A DNA stretch of 64,000 bases, from contig NC_134850.1 of assembly GCF_965363235.1 (NCBI RefSeq), forward strand, positions 34,569,102-34,633,101. The letters run 5' to 3'. The translations under genes were made by a program, and so were the position numbers. Source of the stretch: Mytilus galloprovincialis. Taxonomy: Eukaryota; Mollusca; Bivalvia; Mytilida; Mytilidae. Positions 24,911 through 37,429 of this stretch are shown here, piece by piece; the stretch's first letter is position 1, and every line of letters starts with the position of its first letter. The notes under the pieces are model-generated. The model ran no database searches. It was given only the letters and a program-made list of their open reading frames with translations, and was not told the origin of the DNA.

Positions 24911-26600
24911 CAAAACGTCTTACTATACAAATCCGTGTCAGAACGGGTGCAAACAAGAAGAACGCGAACAGACTTTGGGTGGAACGAGATGGGCTAGAAC
25001 GTGTTTTTCGGAGAATGTACACGGATTCGACTTCGGACAGACGCAAAAATAAGATACCAGCTCCCCCTATAACTCTAGCCAATGTATCATAAAGATACAC
25101 TTAGTAATACGCACAGACAAAAATAGTTTAAAAGAAGTCCGAGTCCGATGTCAGAATAGTTAACAAGGGTAACTTATAAGCAAGATGACAATGATACATA
25201 CATTAACAAATGATACGTATGTATGTATCACGTCAACATTGAACGGACTCTAATTTGAATAAAGTGGGATATAAAACTACGTCTTTTTTGGTAGAAAATG
25301 CAACCAAAATTATAGCCATTATACGAAATTGAAATATATGATATCTTTAAGATTGAAACAATATGTATGTCTCGAGATAAAACTACGATAAAACACATTT
25401 AAAACCAGTTAGAAAGTTTGGACACTGCACTTTCCAAATTTTTAGCAGTTTCAAATAGCTGTGGATTCGAATCACAGACAAAAACAGCTTTATACTGATT
25501 GATGATGGATGATAAATGTAATTATAGTGCTAAAACAGTTAAACAGTTAATACTATTTATATATAAGACAATAACAATCAAAACCAAGGAGTAAACAAAG
25601 ACTCAAAAAACAAAAGTCTCCAAAAAATATCCTCAGCCAAGATTTTAATTATACAAAACATGAAACGGTGCTAAATTTAACAGTAGACAGCCTTCAGAGA
25701 AAATAGTGCGACGAGAGTTACCTTCATGAGCACGAGTACTAAATATATTAAATAATTATATATAAATATACTAAATAAATAAATGATTTGGAAAATACGT
25801 TGAAGGTATAAAAAGTTATGACAATTCCGAATGCAATTAGGTTCTATCCGGGCACTCTGGTTCGAAACCTTGGTTCCATCTAGTTTTTTTTTGGTTCTGA
25901 ACCTTGGTTTTATCCGGGTTATGTGGTTTGATACCATGGTAACTGGTTCAATATCTGGGTTGTTTGGTTATAGCAACCTAACTGCTTGGTTCCATCTACG
26001 TTCTTTTCTAGATATTTCTAATGTTGCCGTTGAACTTGGAAAGGATAACCGTAACATGCGTAAGTATCCGAATAAAAAGATAAAGTAGGTCAAAGACGCT
26101 AAAATTGTTTTATAACATTAAACATTTCAGCATCGACGGTAAAGGAAGCTGTAAGGTATCTATCTTCTCATTTTGAATATTTTGATTAGACAACTAGATA
26201 CAAAATAAAGCATCGTATCTTGATTTTAAAAATAAACCGAAATATACAGTATATCGAACATCCTTTTATCTAATTCAGTTGTTCTGTTTTTATTTATTTT
26301 CCTAACTCATCCCTTATTTCCGTTAATATTTCTAGAAGTTTTAAAACCCCCCAATTAAGACATGTCGTTCAATTGGCCAGCGATATGTGTATTTAAACCA
26401 TTGTGGTGACGTCAGCCTATTCATTTACCGTGGATTCTTTTATTAGAATCAACGCTTCAAAACCTGTCGCTGAAATGGGCTCACCATATTAGATTATTTT
26501 GGTTCTTTTGTGTGCCTAATTTCATTAAGTTTGAATTGACTAATTAACTGATTTCTGTTCTCGAATGGAATTGTTTGAAAAACTTACCTTTAATTTTTGT
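24911..26600. other. Intron or intergenic DNA with a GC-richer patch
   Basis: About 24930-25090 is richer in G+C than its surroundings and is open on both strands, but neither reading has a recognisable domain or convincing splice sites. About 25840-25995 repeats the phrase TGGTTCCATCT or TGGTTTTATCCGGG several times and is probably a degenerate tandem repeat. Confidence 0.4.
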
Positions 26601-26612
26601 GATTTCGATATG

Positions 26613-26705
26613 CCTTCACTGGGATTCGAACCCGTCCATGAATTTTGATACGTGTTACTAATATCAACATATCGACAAAACCTCTTAGCTATCAATCGGT
26701 TGCGA
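26613..26705 (-). repeat. tRNA-like sequence (probable SINE head)
   Basis: On the minus strand an A-box-like TAGCTAAGAGG (26681-26691) is followed about 50 bases later by a perfect B-box GGTTCGAATCC (26621-26631). I cannot fold a convincing full cloverleaf with an anticodon arm, so a tRNA-derived SINE or a decayed tRNA is more likely than a working tRNA gene. Confidence 0.45.
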
Positions 26706-26817
26706 TTTAAAAGTCTATCTTATATATAGAAATGAATATATGATATACATCGGTACAAAAGATACACAGGGCTTCTACCTTTATATACACATAATAGGCA
26801 AACGAATAGTATGAATT

Positions 26818-26895
26818 GGTAGCCACGAGGTTTCATGGTTAAGATAAATGAGTTTAAGGTACGGACTTGTATTTTTAGGTTCGAATCCCTGAATT
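26818..26895 (+). repeat. Second tRNA-like sequence, opposite orientation
   Basis: A perfect B-box GGTTCGAATCC at about 26878-26888, preceded by a one-mismatch A-box (TAGCCACGAGG, about 26819-26829). Lies within 200 bp of the inverted tRNA-like sequence. Confidence 0.4.
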
Positions 26896-26967
26896 CTCTT
26901 TGTTGTCCCTATTCTCTACTTTTCCAGTTTTTGTTCTTGTTTTGAATGTTATTGTGGATATTTTGTG

Positions 26968-27158
26968 TAATAATAGTTATCAAAGGTACCAGGATTATAA
27001 TTTAGTACGCCAGACGCGCTTTTCGTATACATGAGACTCATCAGTGACGCTCAAATCAAAATATTTATAAAGCCAAACAAGTAAAAAGTTGAAGGGCATT
27101 GAGCATCCAAAATTCCAAAAAGTTGTGCCAAATACGGCTAAGGTAATCTATTCTCATG
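26968..27158 (+). repeat. Repeat family A copy
   Basis: From AATAGTTATCAAAGGTACCA through GCCAGACGCGCTTTTCGT, AGACTCATCAGTGACGCTCA and AAGGGCATTGAGCATCC to AATACGGCTAAGGTAATCT. Very similar to 31521-31700. Confidence 0.85.
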
Positions 27159-27290
27159 ATTTGTCCATTTTTGTTTTATAAATTAATATAATATGATTTC
27201 ATCTGTTTAACTACATAATTTTATAACTGTGAATTCGTTAATTCCTATGCTAGAAAATCGTGATGTGCTTAGAAAAAAGCTATTTGTTAG

Positions 27291-29270
27291 AAAGGAGTAG
27301 GTCCGGTAAGAACCGATTTTGGCCTCAAATTTCAGGTTCATCTGAAGAAAGATTTTCACCACTTTTTAAACATTTAAGTGTCTATTTCATTTGAATCAAT
27401 TAGTTTATGTTAAAGATTTTAACTGATTTAGTCATTAAAAACGACCCGAGTCAAGCTCAAATATGAAAAATCTACCAAATAAGCCAAAAAAAGTAACTTT
27501 TCAGATGTTTTTTGTCAAAAATGAAAGTGGCCGCATCCGTGTTCATCCTCAACCTTTATATATGTTCTGTATTATCATAAAATACAACTTACATTTTAAT
27601 ATTAAGAATGAACACGAATGCGGCCACTTTCGTTTTAAACGAAAACCGTCTAAAATTTAACTAAAATGCTAGAATTGTGCAGATTTCAGTAATTAAGCAT
27701 GACTTTATGGTGCTAGTACCCGATATATGTGCATTGTATTGTCAAAAACAGCCCATATTTATGTAGCAGAATCCTGCTTCTGTCCAATAAATAACTAAAA
27801 GTTTACATTTTGCAGTGAGTTGCTTATAGGTGTTACTGTAAAACTTTACCTATAGCTCAACCTGTTTTTAAAATTGACAATACAATAGGGACATTTAAAT
27901 TGACAAGTTGGTCTTGTTAGATTTAAATCTACCTTGATACTACCTGTAAAAAATTTTATTCACCTAACCCAAAGTTTCAGCATGCTTTTTTCCTGAACTT
28001 TTTCTTACCTAGGATTATTCTATTGAGAGATTTTTATTTTACTGTCATTCAAAATATTAGGAGTTATCAAGCCAAACAAGAATGACTATATCATATATGT
28101 TTTTTTCTTGCAGTTTATTTAAAATTGCATGGCCTAAAATGCACTACATTTCATCTTAATGTTTGCATAGCCACTACTAGCAGTGTTTAATACCCTAAAT
28201 AATCCAGTCGTAATATTTCACTCACTTTATGAAACATCAAAATCATATTTGAATAAACAATTTCATTTATTTTTTTACACTGATATTTGACATCTCATCC
28301 AGAATTCCAAAGTTTTTAAAGAATTCCCAATTTTATTCATTTTTCACTACTTCACTAGATTTTTTTCTTAAACCATAGTATAAATTCTGATTAACTTCCA
28401 ATGATATACATCCTAATTTAACAGGTGCAGAATCTATACATAATTCAGAATCTTGTAAAAAAAAATTATCATTTCCATTACTATATTCCAAATAGTTATC
28501 CTCACTTTACAAATATTTTGTAATATTTTATTTATATTTTTACTATATATCACTTGATTTTTCTATATCCACAGTAAACAAAATTGCTATAAAAAATCTA
28601 AGAAGTGAATTCAAATAAAATAAATTCAATATTGTATGCACAATGACACCAAAAGATTTCAAACATTGCAAATAATAATCCAAAATGAGAATCTTGAAGG
28701 GACATGTGAAGAAATGAACAACATATCCCTCTGAAAATTTAAACTGTAACACCTGAACAGCTATTTCTTGTTTCACTGGCAGCTGGACAATACTATATAT
28801 AAGGGTTAGAATTTTAAAGAAGCATTTAGTGTGTAAAAACAGTTTAATTTTCAAACATAGTAATACATATTTAATTTAATCTTTTACTGATTTAGAATTT
28901 TAGGTAAAAAATAGATAAATTATATATATCAGGGATTTAAAACAATGAAAACCAAAACTATTTTCTTCCCTATCAATTTTTTGTTAGAATAATCCTAGGT
29001 AAGAAAAGGTTCAGGAAAAAAGCATGCTGAAACTTTGGGTTAGGTGAATAAAAATCTTTACAGGTAGCATCATGGTAGATTTAAATCTAGCAATACCAAC
29101 TGGTCAATTTAAATGTCCCTATTGTGTTGTCAATTTTAAAAACAGGTTGAGCTATAGGTAAAGTTTTACAGTAACACCTATAAGCAACTCACTGTAACAA
29201 TTTTGTAAAACTGCTATATTTTGGGGCCAAAAGGGGGTCTTACTGGACCTACTGCTTTCGAAAACATACT
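27291..29270. mobile_element. Foldback element, about 2 kb, with long inverted arms
   Basis: Ends are inverted: left AGTAGGTCCGGTAAGA at about 27297, right TCTTACTGGACCTACTG at about 29235-29255. Inside, 27815-28025 and 28982-29195 are about 200-bp inverted arms sharing TTCAGCATGCTTTTTTCCTG and CACCTAACCCAAAGTTTC. The left side carries an extra segment of about 470 bp (27345-27810) missing from the right, and this segment holds its own hairpin. No transposase frame is visible, so it is non-autonomous. Confidence 0.75.
27521..27634. repeat. Inner hairpin within the foldback element
   Basis: Arms ATGAAAGTGGCCGCATCCGT (27521-27540, continuing GTTCATCC) and GAACACGAATGCGGCCACTT (about 27609-27628) are inverted copies about 27 bp long with one mismatch, separated by about 60 bp. 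Confidence 0.85.
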
Positions 29271-29463
29271 TATTATATGCACTATATATATGTTCTTTGT
29301 CGGGTTGTATCCCCTCAACACATTCTCCATTTCCATTTTCAATTTTTATAGAAATAAGTTGAAATATATCCTATTTTGTAAAAACAGACAATATTAAGAT
29401 GCCAGATAGTATGAAGATCTTTAAGGAAAGACGTGTTGTGTTATGATATATTTGTATTTTATG

Positions 29464-29640
29464 TTTTAACCATTTAATTGTGATTTTCAATTTATTGTTA
29501 TGAATCGTTTGACACGATTAAATGGTTATTTAAAATAGGCGTTAATTTTTGAATGACATAAACACAATAGTTTAAGTTATAAATACAATGGATAAGCGTT
29601 GATCATGAATCAACGCTTATACATTGTATCTATATCACAG
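29464..29640. repeat. Two nested hairpins
   Basis: 29583-29629 is a 21-bp inverted repeat with one mismatch (ATACAATGGATAAGCGTTGA and TCAACGCTTATACATTGTAT) around a 5-base loop. 29466-29535 contains TAACCATTTAATTGTG and CACGATTAAATGGTTA as a second inverted pair. Confidence 0.85.
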
Positions 29641-30099
29641 AGCCACTTGACCAGTTGACGACATACGTATATTATATTTGATTGCACATTTATTTTCAAG
29701 TTCGACTGAATTTTATTTAATTGACAATTTGTAATAATGTCAGATTTGATAGAAATTCATGTGAAGTATATGTAACACATCGTTTTGTTCAAAACAGAAT
29801 GTTTAAAGGCATATAAAAAGAAATTGAAGATCAATTTAATTTTGTAAGCTTTAAATAGTGGAAAAATTAGCTACAAAATATTACAAAAATGTGCAATGCA
29901 TTTGTCAAATTGATACCCCTTGTGAAGGGCATGCATATAATCATTCGGCCAAAAATAAAGAAATCAAAATTACGATTGAATATTTTTATAATAAAATTGT
30001 GTGTGTGTTAATGACAGTGCTAGTGGGATGAGTATCACCAACACAATAATCAGAACTTCTGTGTTGGCGCCATAGTTGAGGGGCATAAAGTGTTAGCTA

Positions 30100-30645
30100 A
30101 GTCCGTCCGTCCCGAACGTCCCGAACAAATGGGTTCCGTTCTCTTAACTTTAGTTTGCCTCAACCAAATACTACAACACTTATACAAAATATTAAGAAGA
30201 AGATGTGTCATGAGTGCCAATGAGAAATATCAACAAGACCAGATGATAAAGAAATCAACAACTATAGGTCACTGACTTGGGACAGGCACATTCATACAGA
30301 ATAAGGCGGGGTTAAACATGTTAGCGAGATCCCCACCTTCCACCTAATGTGGCATGAGTGTCAATGAGAACTCTCCACAAGAGACCAGATGACACAGAAA
30401 TCAACAACTATAGGTCACCACACGGCCTTCAACAATGAACCGCAGTCAGCTATAAAAGGCACCGAAATGACAATGTAAAACAATTCTAACGAGAAAAGAA
30501 ACGGACAAATTGATGTACAAAAAATGAGCGAAAAACAAATATGTAACACATAAACAAACGACACCACTGAATTGCAGGTTCCTGACTTGCGACAGGCACA
30601 TACATACCGATAAGGCTTGTGGTTGAACATGTTAACACCCCCCTA
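30100..30645 (-). repeat. Interspersed repeat family F, tandem-like copies
   Basis: Phrases such as TGAGTGCCAATGAGAAATAT or TGAGTGTCAATGAGAACTCT, AACAACTATAGGTCAC, and ACTTGGGACAGGCACATTCA or ACTTGCGACAGGCACATACA each occur twice in the same order, about 150 to 300 bp apart. Related to 45170-45480. Small frames here are incidental. Confidence 0.65.
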
Positions 30646-31520
30646 ACGTTTGACAACGCTTATTACCACAAAAAACAAAATTAAATTTGAAATTTGTCAG
30701 CGTGACTTTTACCGTTCATGAGTTATCATGTCCCTTTAAAAACATTGATAAATGCTGAATTTTTCGTTTCTGTTCTCTTAAATAAGTTTGACTCAATCAA
30801 ATGTTATAAAACTAATACGCAATGCGTATTACCCCAACACACAGATTTGTCAAGTTCGATTATGGATGGCATCACTGTTCATGAGTTATTGGATGTAAAA
30901 AGAAGTGGTACGAGTACCACTGATACAAATGTCAACACGGAGCCTTAATTTGGAACTTATGCTCAATGCTTATTTTCACGAAATGGTCAAAATTACGTGA
31001 ATTTGCATCTATATTGGAAAGTGTTCTCATGGGTTTTTTTCAAAAGCAATCTTTGGCTCATAGACATATTCAACATTTATTTAAGCAAACAGCTTATTTA
31101 CTTTTATGGAATTCTACGTCTAATAGAATTAGCTTACATATTTTTTTTCAGGATATCGGTGCAGTTTGGCAACAGACAGTGAGATTTCAAGTTACATGTT
31201 ACCAGCATAACAAAGTGTTTCACTAGATTGAGCTCTCTGTCTAAGTGTACTTTAAAGGTTCTTTGCACTGAGTTCGGTTTATTGATATGCGTATACCTTC
31301 TGTGTGAATTTTAAAGATGTAGAAACAGACTATTTATATCTGCATGTCAATGAAATGAAATTTAAGGTAAAACGATTGAAACATTTTACATTATCTAATT
31401 ATTTATCACAACTGATAGGACATGGTACTACTGAAGCAGTAAATATTCTGTCTAATTTTTCATGGAAATTAAAGGATTTAATTTTCATTTGAACCAATTA
31501 TTCTTAGAAATTGAGAATGG

Positions 31521-32043
31521 AATAGTTATCAAAGGTACCAGGGTTATAATTTGATACGTCAGACGCGCTTTTCGTGTACATAAGACTCATCAGTGACGCT
31601 CAGATCAAAATAGTTATAAAGCCAAACAAGTACAAAGTTGAAGAGGATTGAGGACCCAAAATTCAAAAAAAATGTGCCAAATACGGCTAAGGCAATCTAT
31701 ATCTGTGATAAAAAAATCCTAAGTATTTCGAAAAATTCAAAGTTTTGTGAACAGGAAATTTATAAATAAAGGCAACAGTAGTATACCACTGTTCAAACTC
31801 ATAAATCCATGGACAAAAAACAAAATCGGGATAACGAACTAAAACTGAGGGAAACGCATTAAGTATTAGAGGAGAACAACGACACACCACTACAATGTAA
31901 CACACACAGAAACGGACCAAGCATCAGACAAAATCCCACGAGAATAAGAAATATAACATCAAAACCAAATATATAAAAATGACCATATAATTGATATTCA
32001 TGTCAACACCGAAGTCCTGACTACTGGGCTGGTGATACCCTCG
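31521..32043 (+). repeat. Repeat family A, longest copy
   Basis: Starts AATAGTTATCAAAGGTACCA, includes AGACTCATCAGTGACGCTCA and GAAGAGGATTGAGGACC, then runs through about 300 bp of further family sequence to the tail ACTACTGGGCTGGTGATACC and CTCGGGACG. The best reference copy in the window. Confidence 0.85.
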
Positions 32044-32044
32044 G

Positions 32045-32250
32045 GACGAAATGTGGAATGTGCAAAAGAGACAGTAACATGGCTAAAAAACAGAAAGCAA
32101 TCGAAGGTCACCAATGGGTCTTCAACAAAGCGAGAAAATCCATCACCCGGAGGTGGGCTTCAGATGGCCCCTAAACAAAATACGCGTACGTATTAGTTAA
32201 ATTTAAAAACATATAAGACTAACAAAAACCAGAGACTCCTGACTAAACGT
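32045..32250 (-). repeat. Repeat family D fragment, inverted
   Basis: Contains GCAAAAGAGACAGTAACATG, AGGTCACCAATGGGTCTTCA and CAGATGGCCCCTAAACAAAA, the reverse complement of the end of the 57.2/58.8-kb repeats. Confidence 0.65.
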
Positions 32251-33373
32251 CAAGGTAATCATACCATGAGACACACCAAATATGCATAGTTCAAGAGTAA
32301 AAAAATCATAATCTGGTCAAGAGTTCCTTGTAAACAAAAAGCACAAAGCAAATTTTATTGAAAGGGTCATTGCGATACACAAAAAAAAACATATATATAT
32401 TTATACAAAGATATAAGAAAATGTAGTAAGAGTGTCAATCAGACAATTCTCCATTTAATTCATACAAAATATGCAAGTTGTACATTGGGGGCAAAGGTCA
32501 AGCTCACATGAAGTATTCCTGCCACTAGACTCACCATCTTTTGGCAATATATCTTAATACCACATATTCAGAAGCAAGGTAAATTGAAATTTATATTTTG
32601 ATGTAAAAGTAATATACCAAGGAACACACTTTATTGCAAAGCAATATAATTTATATTTCTAACAGAAAGAACCAAAAGTTAACGTGCAATAATTCATGAC
32701 GTCATCAACGACAAAATCTTAGTTTAAACCAATTTTTACTTTCAAATATTATATTGCTATACAATAAAAGAGTTATTGCATGAATATTTGGGAATATTGT
32801 CTCTCGTAGAACATATGTTGCACTCAAAGTGCCTCATGGTACACGTAACAATGTATTATGTTTTGATGCACTACACATGCCAAATAAAGAAAACCTAGGT
32901 CAGAGACAGACATACAACAAAACTCAATGGAACGGTACTTGTATTGCAGGTCACTACAATTGCTTTCAACATAGAACATGAACTCTCGAAACACTGCAAA
33001 GTTAAAACCGTCTTTCACAAAAGTTTGAGCAGGATTCTTTGCAACGATTATCTTACCATTGTTTATTGAGAATCGAGTAGTGCAGTTATGTCAATAAATT
33101 AAAACGGTAAAATTAGACATTAAAACACTTAAAACTAGGGTTTTCCATTAATTTCTAACCTAATGAGAAAGTCATGAAATTGAATATTTGCAATAGTACG
33201 ACCAGAACAATACAAATGAAAGTAATGATACAAAGTAACATACAGATTTTAAAATCACAATGCACAAACAAGGAACGGTACCGTAGTTTTCATTCAATTC
33301 ATTCATCTAAAATGTACGCTTGCGTTAAACAATGGAAAATAACACTGTATATTTATATAAACGATCAATCTTG

Positions 33374-33404
<31 letters not shown>

Positions 33405-34165
33405 GCGTTATTTAAAATCTACAAGGTATACAAACAGAGACAAAAGAAGCTCTAATGAGCTTTACACACCTGACTATGACCATATAATATGTATATATAG
33501 GAACGCCATGTTGTTCTCATATATATCATGAATATCAACTACTAGTACTTTCGTAATGTTTTAAGTTTTCTCTCATAAAATAGAAGAATGAAGATATCAA
33601 AGAATATTAAATGCAAAGCAGACAGATTTGAAAATAGCTGCTACATAAAGGTTTGTACAAATAACAGTTGTTTGTTAACACCAGATGTTTAATTTGAGCA
33701 AATATTTTCCTCATTAAAAGTCACCTGCGAGGACCGCTATATACTCAATTAGATGAGAAAAGGAACGAGAAGATGTTTTTCCATTACACCAATAATATTA
33801 ACATTTATCTCCAAGTTCCAAATCATCCATAGTCTAGACGCGTTGTAAATGAATTCTACAAACACTTACCAATATCTTTTTAAGACAGGATGTCAAGGAA
33901 AATTTAAACTTACACTCTTGAAAAAGAAACTTACACGAGCTTGGCAGAAAAGGAATGATCTTTCGTTATAAGAGATGTTTTTCTTCTTTTTTTTTGGCAT
34001 CCTAATAGAGCGGATCATATTGAAATTACAAATGATTTTCATTTACTATCGATAACCATCTGTAATTAATATAACATAATGTCAGTACTAAACATATAAG
34101 AAAGATATAATACTAGATGTTCACAATATATTTTGTTAAGTTTGTTCGAAACTAGATGTGTCGAA
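32251..34165. other. Intron or intergenic DNA, nothing coding seen
   Basis: AT-rich, with an AATA microsatellite at about 33375-33404. I found no motif or exon. Confidence 0.45.
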
Positions 34166-34169
34166 TTGA

Positions 34170-34730
34170 CACGAATGGCCTCGTCTAAAAAGTTCTGCAA
34201 TTTCAATGACACATGTGGACACAAACATGATGGTAGTCTCACATATCAACAATCAGCTTAAAATCTAAAGGTGTATAGAAAAAAAGTCCGTAAAACTGTG
34301 ATTTTCAACAATTTTCAAAGTCGTCAACCCTTAATTTTGGCAAAAATCAGCGACGTGGAACTAAACTTAAACTTGATCTGTAACTCATCGTGGTTACCAA
34401 CAATCAGACCAATATCTGAAGGTGTTTGGAAAAAAATCTAACTATGATTTTCAATAATAATGATCTGTAACTCATCATGGTTAACTCCCCTACCCAAAAT
34501 CAGCCCAATATCTGAAAGCGTTTAGTAAAACATGTCCGTTTAACTGTGATTTTCAACAATTTATCAAAGTCAAAAGCAATTTATTGCGACAAAAATGAGC
34601 GGAGTGTAACGAAACTTAATTGTTTTGTAACTCATCATGGTTAACTCTCATACTAGTACCAAAAATCAGCCCAATATCTGAAAGCGTTCAAAAAAAAGGT
34701 CCGTATAAATACAATTTCATAGTGAATTAG
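34170..34730. repeat. Imperfect tandem array, units of roughly 130 to 170 bp
   Basis: Recurring phrases, in order: GTAACTCATCATGGTTAACT, ATCAGCCCAATATCTGAAAG, AAGTCCGT or ATGTCCGT, AACTGTGATTTTCAACAATT, and ATCAGC or ATGAGC followed by a conserved gap and ACGAAACTTAA. Three to four units with length differences. Confidence 0.8.
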
Positions 34731-35269
34731 AGTGAAATTATTTTCTCTTGTCTTTTCCTGATTTATATTGGTGTCGTACCTATCGTGTGGTCAGTTTAAG
34801 TTCCCGCCGAAACGGGGGGTTCGGTCATTCAGCACTACAGCGCCAAAGCGATCGGTTCTCTTTTAAAATGTTTAAACACCTGGTAAATGTTAATTTATTC
34901 AATTCTAATTATTTATAAAATATATAGGATTGGTAGGACTGGAGGGTTGTTTTTCTTTTTGGTATTATATTGTGTGGAGAATATAGTTGTGTATACTATA
35001 TATATACATGTATATACATATCTGTTTATGAATGTTTATGTTTAACATATTTAATAAACATAGCACCAGCGTTGTCGTGTAGCTTTGCACTTTAATAATG
35101 AGTTTTGTATTCTTTATAATTTCACAGTAAAGGTTTTTCAAAGGTATACATTATCATGGGGTGACGTACATGAGACTAGTATTATGTAGTGAAGTTTAAT
35201 ACAGCATGAAGGTTGTTACAAGAGAACTGTGATTTTCAAAAATTTAGAAAAAAGACTCTGTATAATGGT

Positions 35270-35388
35270 TTGTTGCCGAATGACGGAATGACGGATTGAC
35301 ATATTGACGGAATGACAGAATGACGGAATAACAAAATGACGGAATGACAGAAAGAAGGAATGACAGAATGACGCAATGACGGACAAGG
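35270..35388. repeat. Minisatellite of 8 to 10-bp units
   Basis: Repeats of TGACGGAA and TGACAGAA (as in GAATGACGGAATGACAGAAT) over about 115 bp. The minus-strand frame over it reads Ser/Phe/Val-rich repeats and is not a gene. Confidence 0.9.
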
Positions 35389-35764
35389 GTTAAATTAGAT
35401 GGCGCCAACACCTTCGTTGCGGGGTCATAAAAAAAGAAATTCACTGGTGTAAACTCGTCAATATATTTAAACACAGTCTAGTTTAAAAGTTAACGCAATG
35501 TTGAGTACTTCGTGTTGTATACCTAACATATGTTATATAGTTAAGTTTGTATTGCGTATATTCATTTCACATCTTCTTAATATCTATTAAAAGTATGTAA
35601 ATAAACTGACAAAATGATTTTGAAGCATCTTTATTGAATCAAAAAAGCGGTATAAAAACTAGAGGCTCTTAAGAGCCTGTGTCACTCACCTTGGTCTATG
35701 TGCATATTAAACAAAGGACATAGACATGGCAGATGGATTCATGACAAAATTCTGTTTTGGTGAT

Positions 35765-36989
35765 GGTGATGTCAGGGTTTCCCCTGGGTCAATTATTTTT
35801 TTCGCCACCTCTTTCGCCAAAACAATATATTTTTCGTCACTTTATTATTTTTTTCGCCAAGTAACATAAATATATTTTTTGTTTAAAATTTACCTTTTAT
35901 CTACACCCCCCCCCCCCCACCTTTTCCCTTAAATAAGAAGATTTTACCCCATTGTTTTTATGACTATTCTCTCAAACTTATTTTAGAATCTACATTTTAA
36001 TGAATAAACACGTAACATTTACTTTAAAACAACAGAATGTTTTTTAACTTAAAAGGGAAAAATATTCATTGTATTTTAAACAACTTTTCTAAAGAGGGGC
36101 CCACTAAACTTTAATAATAAGGATGATATAAGTCCTGGAATATAACAAGATTAATGGGCATGTTTTGGTCATATAATACCACTATAGTTCGTAGGGAAAG
36201 TTTCTTTAAAAGAAAAATACTCATGTGCCCTTTTATACTAAGAAGTGGTTTTTACAACAAAACAAAAGCTTTTATCATATGAAATTGAGGCCTCATTTCA
36301 TTTGTAGTCATTACATTAAAGGGTTACTCTCATTCGAGGGGTTGTTCCCAACCTTTTGGATAGATTTCTTCATAACGACAGTTTTCTTTCATTGACCATC
36401 GTAATGAAAAAGTTGAGACGTAACATTATGCTTGAAACACGTGTGTCACTCAAACGACTTTAAAGTATTCTCCCTAATCAATTACGTATATTAAAGTCAA
36501 AGGATAATTAAAGTTTTAAATCAGAGATTTTTCTTGCTTTTGAACATTTTTCGTCCCACCATCTTTCTTTTCTGAACTATTTTAAGAGGAGAGGAGACGT
36601 CAAAAGTTTGCTGCAAACACGTGCGTCGCAAAGTGGTAAATAAATTCTGTATGTGACATTTAGTGGAAGCCATTTAACAATACCATTTTGTCAAACAATT
36701 CAATCAACACCTTTATTAATTAATCTTTTGTTGTCGATAACTATAAAATGCAATCAGCTGATTATTGATTTTCTGTCAAAATCTTAATGAGGTCAAGATA
36801 AATTCCGAGTATTGTCTGATCAAGTAAAGTCCGAGAAAAAAAGTAAATAAACAAGTTAGAGGAAAATGAATCGTTGTATATATTTTTATCGCCAAATTCT
36901 TTCGTAAATGACGAATTCTTATCGCCACAATTATTATTTTTTCGCAAATTGCGAAAATGGCGACCGCCAGCGGAAACCCTGGGTGATGT
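35765..36989. mobile_element. hAT-like non-autonomous transposon with 8-bp target duplication
   Basis: The element is 35773-36981 (1209 bp). The left end reads CAGGGTTTCCCCTGG and the right end CCAGCGGAAACCCTG, an inverted pair with one mismatch. Both sides are flanked by GGTGATGT (35765-35772 and 36982-36989), the 8-bp target duplication expected of hAT elements. The second copy of the host repeat has GGTGATGTGTTT uninterrupted at about 40576, an empty site. No transposase frame is present. A C-run lies at about 35907-35919. Confidence 0.93.
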
Positions 36990-37429
36990 GTTTGTAGATC
37001 TTACTTTACTGAAAATTCTTGCTTCTTACAATTATCTCAATTTATAATGAACTTGTCCCATTAGTTACAGAGGAAAATATTTTGTTAAAAATTTACTATA
37101 AAGGGCAATATATCCTTAAGGGGTCAACTGACCTTTTTGGTCATGTTGACTTGTTTGTGGATCTTACTTTGCTGAACAATATTGCTGTTTACAGTTTATC
37201 TCTATCTATAATAATATTCAAGATAGTAACCAACCAGATGCTCCAGGGCGCTGCTTTACACGACCACAGAGTTAGAACCCTGAACATTGGGGCAAGAATG
37301 GACACAACATTCAAGCTTGATACAGCTCTGAATTTGGATTGTGATTAAATAGTTGACACAGCACAGGTTTCTGACACATAATGAATGTAGTCTAGGAACT
37401 TAAACTTAAAAACTTTAAATTTTAAATTT

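Noticed and set aside
30966..31226. 86-codon plus-strand open frame with an overlapping second frame
   Set aside because: No recognisable motif and two overlapping frames are equally open; next to repeat family F and family A.
35244..35474. Minus-strand frame rich in Ser, Phe and Val repeats
   Set aside because: Translation of the TGACGGAA minisatellite.
37019..37348. 109-codon plus-strand open frame
   Set aside because: It lies inside the CTAGAGGC-type element, and the homologous part of the second copy is not kept open.
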